Below are positions 58,585 to 64,000 of a DNA stretch of 64,000 nucleotides, piece by piece. Both the position numbers and the translations under genes were made by a program. Below the pieces are notes generated by a model. It was not told the origin of the DNA. It searched no databases and saw nothing but the letters and a program-made list of their open reading frames with translations. This DNA comes from Sarcodiotheca gaudichaudii (taxonomy: Eukaryota > Rhodophyta > Florideophyceae > Gigartinales > Solieriaceae): the NCBI GenBank assembly GCA_032355985.1, contig JAUKVZ010000006.1, positions 1 through 64,000 on the forward strand. Direction: 5' to 3'. The stretch's first letter is position 1; every line of letters starts with the position of its first letter.

Positions 58585-59574
58585 ATGCCGCAATGGCGCC
58601 GGAACGAGGCCGACATCTCGCTTCCTCTATGGATGCGCACCGGCGCCCTCGCTATCGCCCTCGGCATCCTCTGCCTCCTTCCCCTCATGCTCGCCGTCCT
58701 GGGGCTTTCGCCCTCCTCCGGGCTCGCAAAAGGCATCGCAGCAGTCCCGCTTCCTGACCAGCTCACCGCCGGCGGCCAGTTCATCTTCGCCAACGCACGG
58801 ATGCTTCTCGACTGGACCGCCGTCTGCGTCGCCGGCGTCGTCTTCATCCTCTGCGTCGCCGAGTTCAAACTCACACGCGAACCCGCGCTCCTCGCACTCG
58901 CCCTGGCCCTCGCCGGATCACTCACCATCGACGCCGCACGCGTCTGTTGCGCCGGCGGCATGCTCGGCCTCGTCGGCGATCCCGCCATCGCCCTCCCCGC
59001 GCTCTGGACACTCTCCCGCGCCCTCTTCGGCCTCATACTCCTCGCCGGACTCCTCATCGCAGGCTCCCGCTACCGATCCGCACTCACCGAAACCAGCGCC
59101 TTCGGCATCTTCATCCTCACCATCGCCTGCGCCACGCTCGGCATCGCCGGCAGCGCATTCATCGCTCGCGCTCCCAACCTTCCATCCATCATCCTTCGCG
59201 GCGACATCATCCATCGCCCCCTCGATCTCGTCGCCGCCATCCCCTACATCCTCTGCGCCGCCTTCATCATCCCTACCTATATAAGGAGGTGGCATCGCAG
59301 CCACTTCGCCAGCGCGCTGGAGCTCGCCCTCTTCGTTCACATCGCCGCCCAGCTCTACGCGGCCGTCGGCGCCCAGTTCGGCGCCGCATTCATCGACGCC
59401 CAGCTCCTGCGCATCGTCGCCTATGTCACGCCCGCCATCGGTCTCATGGCCGCACACATCTGGTCATACATGGAGCGCGAGCGCGTCGAGAACGAACTTC
59501 AAAAGCACGCCACCCAGCTCGAGATCGCCCGCCGCCAGTCAGAAGACTCCAGCCGCGCCAAGTCCGACTTCCTC

Positions 59575-59611
<37 letters not shown>

Positions 59612-60756
59612 CCATCCTGGGCTACGCCGATCTCATCCTCGATCCAACCGCCCAGGCCGATCATCGCAAGCGCTGCGTCGAAACCATCCAGCGCAACGCC
59701 GCACACCTGCTCACCCTGATCGATGACATCCTCGATCTCTCCAAGATCGAAGCAGGCAAGATGGCCATCGAGCGCATCTCCTGCCGCCCCGCGCAGATCG
59801 CTACCGATGTCGAAACCCTCATGCGCCTCCGCGCGCGTCAGCGCAAACTCTCCATCTCCATCGAGATCAGCGGCGACATCCCCGACACCATCCACTCCGA
59901 CCCCACACGCCTCCGCCAGATCCTCGTCAACCTCGTCTCCAACGCCGTCAAGTTCACCCACGAAGGCGGCGTGCGCATCATCGTCTCCATGGCGACGCCC
60001 GCAGACCATCCCGATCCCAAACTCGCATTCCAGGTCGTCGACACCGGCATCGGCATCTCAAAAGAACAAGCCGCACGCCTGTTCAAACCATTCACTCAGG
60101 CCGACATGTCCACCACCCGCCGCTACGGCGGCACCGGCCTCGGCCTCTCCATCAGCCGCCGACTCGCCCGCATGCTCGGCGGCGATCTCACCTTCCAGTC
60201 CATCGAAGGCGAAGGCGCCGAGTTCCGACTCACCATCGCCACCGGCTCGCTCCAGGGCGTCCCCATGATCGACCGCGTCGACTGCGCCGAACGCAAACGC
60301 GAACACGACAAACAAACCCGCACCGGCCACGCACACGGCGACGCCGATGCGCCACTGCAAGCGCGCATCCTTCTCGCCGACGACAGCGAAGACAACCGCC
60401 GCCTCTTCAAGTTCCACCTGACCAAAGCCGGCGCCCACCTCGCCCTCGTCGAAAACGGCAGACAAGCCGTCGACCGCGCACTGCAGGCCCACAAAGACAA
60501 CAACCCCTTCGACCTCATCATCCTCGACATGCAAATGCCCGAACTCGACGGCTACGAAGCCGCCCGCATCCTCCGAGCCCAAGGTCTACAAACCCCCATC
60601 CTCGCCCTCACCGCCAACGCCATGACCGGCGACCGAGACAAATGCCTCAAAGCAGGCTGCACGGCATACGAATCAAAACCCGTGGATCGGGAGACGCTGA
60701 TCGAAAGGTGTGGGGGGTTGCTAGGCCGAATCGTCACCAGAACACATGCGGACTGA
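58585..60756 (+). CDS. Hybrid sensor histidine kinase/response regulator
   Basis: 723 residues. The N-terminus has seven to nine membrane segments (about 18-295) without an outer domain, as in MASE-type sensors. A coiled coil leads into HisKA with phospho-acceptor His335 in ANMSHEIRTPMNAILGY, an ATPase domain with N box LVNLVSNAVKF, G1 DTGIGIS and G2 GGTGLGLSIS, then a receiver (about 600-715: ILLADDSEDNRR, phospho-acceptor in LIILDMQMPELDGYEA, Lys in YESKPVD). BarA-like layout without Hpt. The sensor may detect a membrane or redox state. The stop is followed by a fall in G+C. Own promoter likely. Confidence 0.93.
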
Positions 60757-60917
60757 GTTCTCAATAGTGGGTCACGGACTCGCCTGCAGGCGCACGGCCT
60801 GCTCAACGGTGCATCAAGCGGTTGAGTCTGCGGGTCATGCCGAGGTGATCCAGCGTATCTCATTAAGTTGAATGCTTGGATTTGCACGGCCCCTGATCGC
60901 TATCCGATGAGAATCAC

Positions 60918-61718
60918 ATGGCTATGAAACATTGCAAAGAATGCGGTCAACCGGTGAGTACGAGTGCCCGGAGTTGTCCCCAGTGTGGTTCAACGCGATG
61001 GCGCGGACGCTCGGCTGGCAAGGCGATGGGGATCCTCGTGCTGGCCTTTGTCGGAATCGTTGCCATCGGAGCCTTGGGCTCCAACTCAAGTCGGCCGAAG
61101 TCGGCGCGAGCGGCGGCTCCAACAAAGCCGTCACCGACTCTGGTAAACAACTCCAAGGTCACGCGCACAGTCGAGAGCAAATCTCGAGTCGCGACCAAAT
61201 CTGAGAATGAGCAACACGAATCGGGGAGCCCGGATGGCACATCAGATCAATCGAAAACGCCGTTCATAGGAATGTGGCGCACATACTCCAGCAAATCGGA
61301 GATCGATGATTCCACGACGGTTACTCTCGCTCTCGAAGCACTTACAAGTATTCAACGATGGCCATCAAAGCAGCACCGTCCCACGCTCTATGTCCGACAC
61401 CAAGAAGGCAAGGTCTCCATGTTCATCGACATAGGCGGTCCGCCTCATGTCGAGCGCGGCAACTCCGATGGAGCGACCGTATTGCTTCGATTTGGTGAAG
61501 AGCCCGCTGAAGAGTTCAATACCTCCATTTCAACGAGTCGTGAGAGTCTCTTCTTTCGAAATCCAGAGCGCCTCATCAGGCGACTTGGGAACGGAGAACT
61601 CGTGACAGTGCGCTTTACTCCATTCAATACTGCGCCCGCGACGACGACTTTTGAGCCCTTGGGAATTCGCGAGGCGATCCGGCCGCTTGAGGAGGCGAGT
61701 GGTTGGAGCTTCGAATAG
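60918..61718 (+). CDS. Zinc-ribbon membrane protein with VasI-like domain
   Basis: 266 residues. N-terminal zinc ribbon (CKECGQPVSTSARSCPQCG, about 6-24), one membrane segment (about 35-54), a polar linker, then a domain (about 115-260) resembling VasI/EvfG proteins that go with type VI secretion: GMWRTYSSKSEIDDSTTVTLALEA, RPTLYVRHQEGKVSMFIDIG, VRFTPFNTAPATTTFEPLGIREAIRPL. No type VI genes are near, and the domain is known from other settings, so a secretion role is not implied. Codon use is AT-richer than in the genes to the left. Terminator at 61762. Confidence 0.75.
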   Translation: MAMKHCKECGQPVSTSARSCPQCGSTRWRGRSAGKAMGILVLAFVGIVAIGALGSNSSRPKSARAAAPTKPSPTLVNNSKVTRTVESKSRVATKSENEQHESGSPDGTSDQSKTPFIGMWRTYSSKSEIDDSTTVTLALEALTSIQRWPSKQHRPTLYVRHQEGKVSMFIDIGGPPHVERGNSDGATVLLRFGEEPAEEFNTSISTSRESLFFRNPERLIRRLGNGELVTVRFTPFNTAPATTTFEPLGIREAIRPLEEASGWSFE

Positions 61719-61761
61719 GACTCCAGCCCATCAGAAGAAACACATGAAAGTGACCCTGACA

Positions 61762-61787
61762 AACGTCTCTACTTGAGGCGTTTTCTT
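61762..61787 (+). terminator. Rho-independent terminator of the VasI-like gene
   Basis: AACGTCTC, loop TACTT, GAGGCGTT (8 pairs, one T-G), then TTTCTTATGCGC. It starts 44 bases after the stop. The tail is identical over 13 bases with that of the isc terminator. Confidence 0.85.
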
Positions 61788-61906
61788 ATGCGCTAACTTC
61801 GCTTCCCATTCATTCTCACGACGAGAGTTCCAACTCTCCTCAAGTTCCTACTTGAATCGATGGGCTTGTCACAGGAGAATAACTCACGCCCAAATGGAGA
61901 CGATAA

Positions 61907-63085
61907 TTGCAGTGCAAGGGTCATCACATTGGCGCCACGCTGACAGAAACGCTCATCGGTGTCGTTCTCGCCATGAGCGCCGTGGGACTCGTCGCCGTTG
62001 CATCCGGAGGCACCAGGGGCGACGCCATGTCCGCCATGGATGCGGCGAATCTGATGACGATGGCTGGCGCATCCTCCATGTATCAGGCGGACCACAATGG
62101 CTGGCTTGTAGGCGCCCCGGGCACCAGCGGCCGTGAACTATTAAATGACGCAAACGCTGCCGGGGGCGGCCTTGCCTTGGATGTCAGTGTGGTTCCAACG
62201 CAGCCATTTGACTGGGCTTCGCCATTGATTCCCTATCTCGCGCCGAAGTACAACATCCCCCAGCGCCGAGATGAGCGCTTCGCACTGCTCAACGGAACCG
62301 CAATCCCGGACTACAACGCGCCTGACTTTGATCCCCTTGATGTGGATCTGACGCCGAGCGGTGGCCCGCTTGCAGCATTTGCGGATCCTGCGCAGGATGA
62401 AGTGTCTGTGCCCTATCTCGATTCTGTTTTGCCCGGCGGAATTGCAGGTACTGCATTCCAGCCACAACTTGCATACAGCTACATCGCCGCGAGGGAGTTT
62501 CTCTGGAATGCTCGTCATCCGGGTGCCGGTTTGCACATACCTAGATGGGCAGGATCGAGTTTCTGGGGTGGTCCCGGAACGCTTTATCCAACATCGGCTG
62601 TCGCCGCCGATCTCGCCCTTCCAGGTGCCTCCAGCCGAAACGGTCATCACCCTGCATATCGACCTTCCATACATCGTATTGGCGATCCAAGTGCGAAGGT
62701 TTTCTTAGCTAATGGAACGCGCTATCAAGCAGAGAGTTTGGCTGCAATTGACCATGATGTGCAAGTGGCGGCGACCTTTGGAGGCGCATTTACAGATACC
62801 GGTGCTTGGAATGTGCGATTCACGCGTACATGGCCGATGGGAAGCAACGCCGCAGGACAGGACATGTCAAGCATCAGCTTCCGCAGGGGAGGGACCGGAG
62901 AGAACGCAATGGGCCATGTGATGTACTTCGACAATTCAATCGAATTGTTAACCATGCATGATGCCCGTCGGCCGGAGCGATGGGTTCCACGCGGAACCGC
63001 CCTGCGAATCGGGTCCATAGACGAATCGTTGCAACCGGAGTATGCCGACGAAGCGATTCTTCTTCAGTACATTCGCATGCCATAG
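61907..63085 (+). CDS. Prepilin-like (pseudopilin) protein
   Basis: 392 residues. The N-terminus is a type IV prepilin leader: CKGHHIGATLTETLIGVVLAM, with processing after Gly and Glu at position +5, then a hydrophobic helix. The long body (SMYQADHNGWLVGAPGTSGRELL, GHVMYFDNSIELLTMHDARRPE) fits planctomycete proteins with an N-terminal cleavage/methylation domain followed by a type II secretion G-like region. The body would sit on a short fibre or pseudopilus. The start is a TTG at 61907 with GGAG 7 bases upstream. AT-richer codon use. No secretion operon near. The next gene starts 16 bases after the stop. Confidence 0.75.
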   Translation: MQCKGHHIGATLTETLIGVVLAMSAVGLVAVASGGTRGDAMSAMDAANLMTMAGASSMYQADHNGWLVGAPGTSGRELLNDANAAGGGLALDVSVVPTQPFDWASPLIPYLAPKYNIPQRRDERFALLNGTAIPDYNAPDFDPLDVDLTPSGGPLAAFADPAQDEVSVPYLDSVLPGGIAGTAFQPQLAYSYIAAREFLWNARHPGAGLHIPRWAGSSFWGGPGTLYPTSAVAADLALPGASSRNGHHPAYRPSIHRIGDPSAKVFLANGTRYQAESLAAIDHDVQVAATFGGAFTDTGAWNVRFTRTWPMGSNAAGQDMSSISFRRGGTGENAMGHVMYFDNSIELLTMHDARRPERWVPRGTALRIGSIDESLQPEYADEAILLQYIRMP

Positions 63086-63100
63086 GGACTTGCATTGCCT

Positions 63101-64000
63101 GTGAATCGAAACACATCACACTGCGACACAGAAAAGTGGCGCCCCGCCCGGTGCGCGATACTTGCAAGCATTCTGTCATTGACTGCTGTAGGAACTGCGG
63201 TCGCCGGAACTCCATTGTTCGAAGACAGCTTCGAGACCTATGACTCCACCGGCGGCGCTCAACTACTCACGCCGCAGAGTGACTACACGAGCGATGCGCC
63301 GCAAGTAGTACATGTCATTTCGCTTAACCCGATCGACAGCCAGTCGCTCCGTCACGTCGGCGATTCTTCCGACGCATTTGAGTTCGATCTGTTTAGCTCA
63401 GTGTTTCCTGCGACCTACGGGCAATTCGAGTTTGAAGTGCGCATCACCGGCGAAAGCACTTACCAGATTGCCACTTCGGACACAGATAGCGGCTACTTCA
63501 ACGCGCGAATTGAATTTTCCGAAGGCAGCATCACGGTCTATCACGGAACGCTGCCGCGCCTTGAGATGACGTCGACTCTGACTGATGCGACATTCATTGA
63601 AGGAGAGGATTTCCGGATCGTAATTGAAGTGACCCGCCTGGGTGAACTCCTTGTGTTCAAAGATGACGTTCTCATTTTTGAGGGACTCGAAAACAACTTT
63701 GCGCAGTTCGGAATCCCCGGCCGCATTGGCCAGTGGGCAGTTTGGGCAAGCAGCGAGAACGACGGTTTCGTCGACGGCGCCGGTGACACACTCACCATTG
63801 ACAATGTCGAGATGATCGCCGCGCCGTGTCAGGAAGATCTCAGCGGCAATGGCGTCGTCAATGCGCTGGATCTTGCGACTCTTCTCAGCGACTGGGGCGT
63901 TTGCATCGAGCGTTTGGCGCCATGTCCGTCGGATCTCGACCACAACGGCATTGTGGGCGCGTCAGACATCGCCAATCTCCTGAGCGCATGGGGCGCCTGC
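63101..64000 (+). CDS. Secreted protein with dockerin-like module, cut by the window edge
   Basis: 300 residues seen; the frame is open at the window end. A GTG at 63101 starts a leader (CAILASILSLTAVGTAVAG) and a mature protein from TPLFEDSFE. A beta-sandwich of the laminin-G/concanavalin type follows: YGQFEFEVRITGES, IGQWAVWASSENDGFVDGAGDTLTIDNVEMIA. Two EF-hand-like repeats (LSGNGVVNALDLATLLSDWG; LDHNGIVGASDIANLLSAWG) follow, framed by PCQED and GAC. The end is likely only a few residues beyond the edge. It lies 16 bases after the prepilin-like gene, so it is probably cotranscribed. The short gap lacks a good ribosome site. Confidence 0.75.
   Translation, partial: MNRNTSHCDTEKWRPARCAILASILSLTAVGTAVAGTPLFEDSFETYDSTGGAQLLTPQSDYTSDAPQVVHVISLNPIDSQSLRHVGDSSDAFEFDLFSSVFPATYGQFEFEVRITGESTYQIATSDTDSGYFNARIEFSEGSITVYHGTLPRLEMTSTLTDATFIEGEDFRIVIEVTRLGELLVFKDDVLIFEGLENNFAQFGIPGRIGQWAVWASSENDGFVDGAGDTLTIDNVEMIAAPCQEDLSGNGVVNALDLATLLSDWGVCIERLAPCPSDLDHNGIVGASDIANLLSAWGAC

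Noticed and set aside
60918-61718. Evidence for a type VI secretion system
   Set aside because: Only one VasI-like domain is present, joined to a zinc ribbon and a membrane segment; no sheath, tip or ATPase genes are in the window.

Overview
The window looks like chromosome of a planctomycete, most likely of the Phycisphaerae. The grounds are a high G+C content (about 65% over most of the window), several secreted proteins ending in a short dockerin-like double EF-hand module with a terminal Gly-X-Cys, menaquinone genes of the futalosine type, a class II DAHP synthase, a histone H1-like basic protein, and many genes without a clear ribosome binding site. This is inference from gene content; no rRNA or tRNA gene was seen.

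Left part (1-22 kb). Genes from about 10.6 kb down to the left edge lie on the minus strand: a UbiA prenyltransferase, then seven paralogous membrane proteins built from one to three copies of a [basic helix - two membrane segments - zinc ribbon] unit (3.06-9.55 kb), a GbsR/MarR-type regulator, a small unknown protein and a phage-type portal protein. The array is the most unusual feature of the window. From 10.7 to 22 kb the genes are mixed: a lipoprotein, a D-2-hydroxyacid dehydrogenase, a thioredoxin-fold protein, a CPBP protease divergent from an ArsR-like regulator with a clear palindromic operator, two DinB-fold proteins, a GntR/YtrA regulator with a membrane partner and a textbook operator, the H1-like protein, and the class II DAHP synthase.

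Middle part (23-45 kb). Large secreted proteins (two beta-helix proteins and two tandem exonuclease/endonuclease/phosphatase proteins, all with C-terminal dockerin-like modules) alternate with envelope and signalling genes (TolB-like propeller, zinc-ribbon/GYF membrane protein, parvulin lipoprotein, histidine kinase, REC-GGDEF diguanylate cyclase). They are followed by housekeeping genes: smpB, mqnD, an ACT-domain gene, panC, gcvT and a sigma-70 family factor. A candidate small RNA with its own promoter and terminator lies at 28.93-29.05 kb.

Right part (45-64 kb). A UVR-motif protein, a GT2 glycosyltransferase, iscS-iscU-iscA, an AsmA-like protein, a lipase-like hydrolase, a tandem pair of unknown exported proteins with barrel-like motifs, a reprolysin-like metalloprotease with dockerin module, crcB, rpsG and rpsL (separated by a terminator), and a hybrid histidine kinase. 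After 60.76 kb base composition drops to roughly 50-55% G+C. The last three genes are a zinc-ribbon/VasI-like protein, a prepilin-like protein and a secreted dockerin-module protein cut by the window edge.

The plus strand is G-rich on the left and C-rich on the right whichever way the genes point, with the switch somewhere in 16-22 kb, as expected near a replication terminus or an inversion edge. Promoters repeatedly show a -10 of the TACACT/TACAAT/TATATT type, and in several genes it lies only 6-11 bases before the start codon, suggesting leaderless or nearly leaderless mRNAs.
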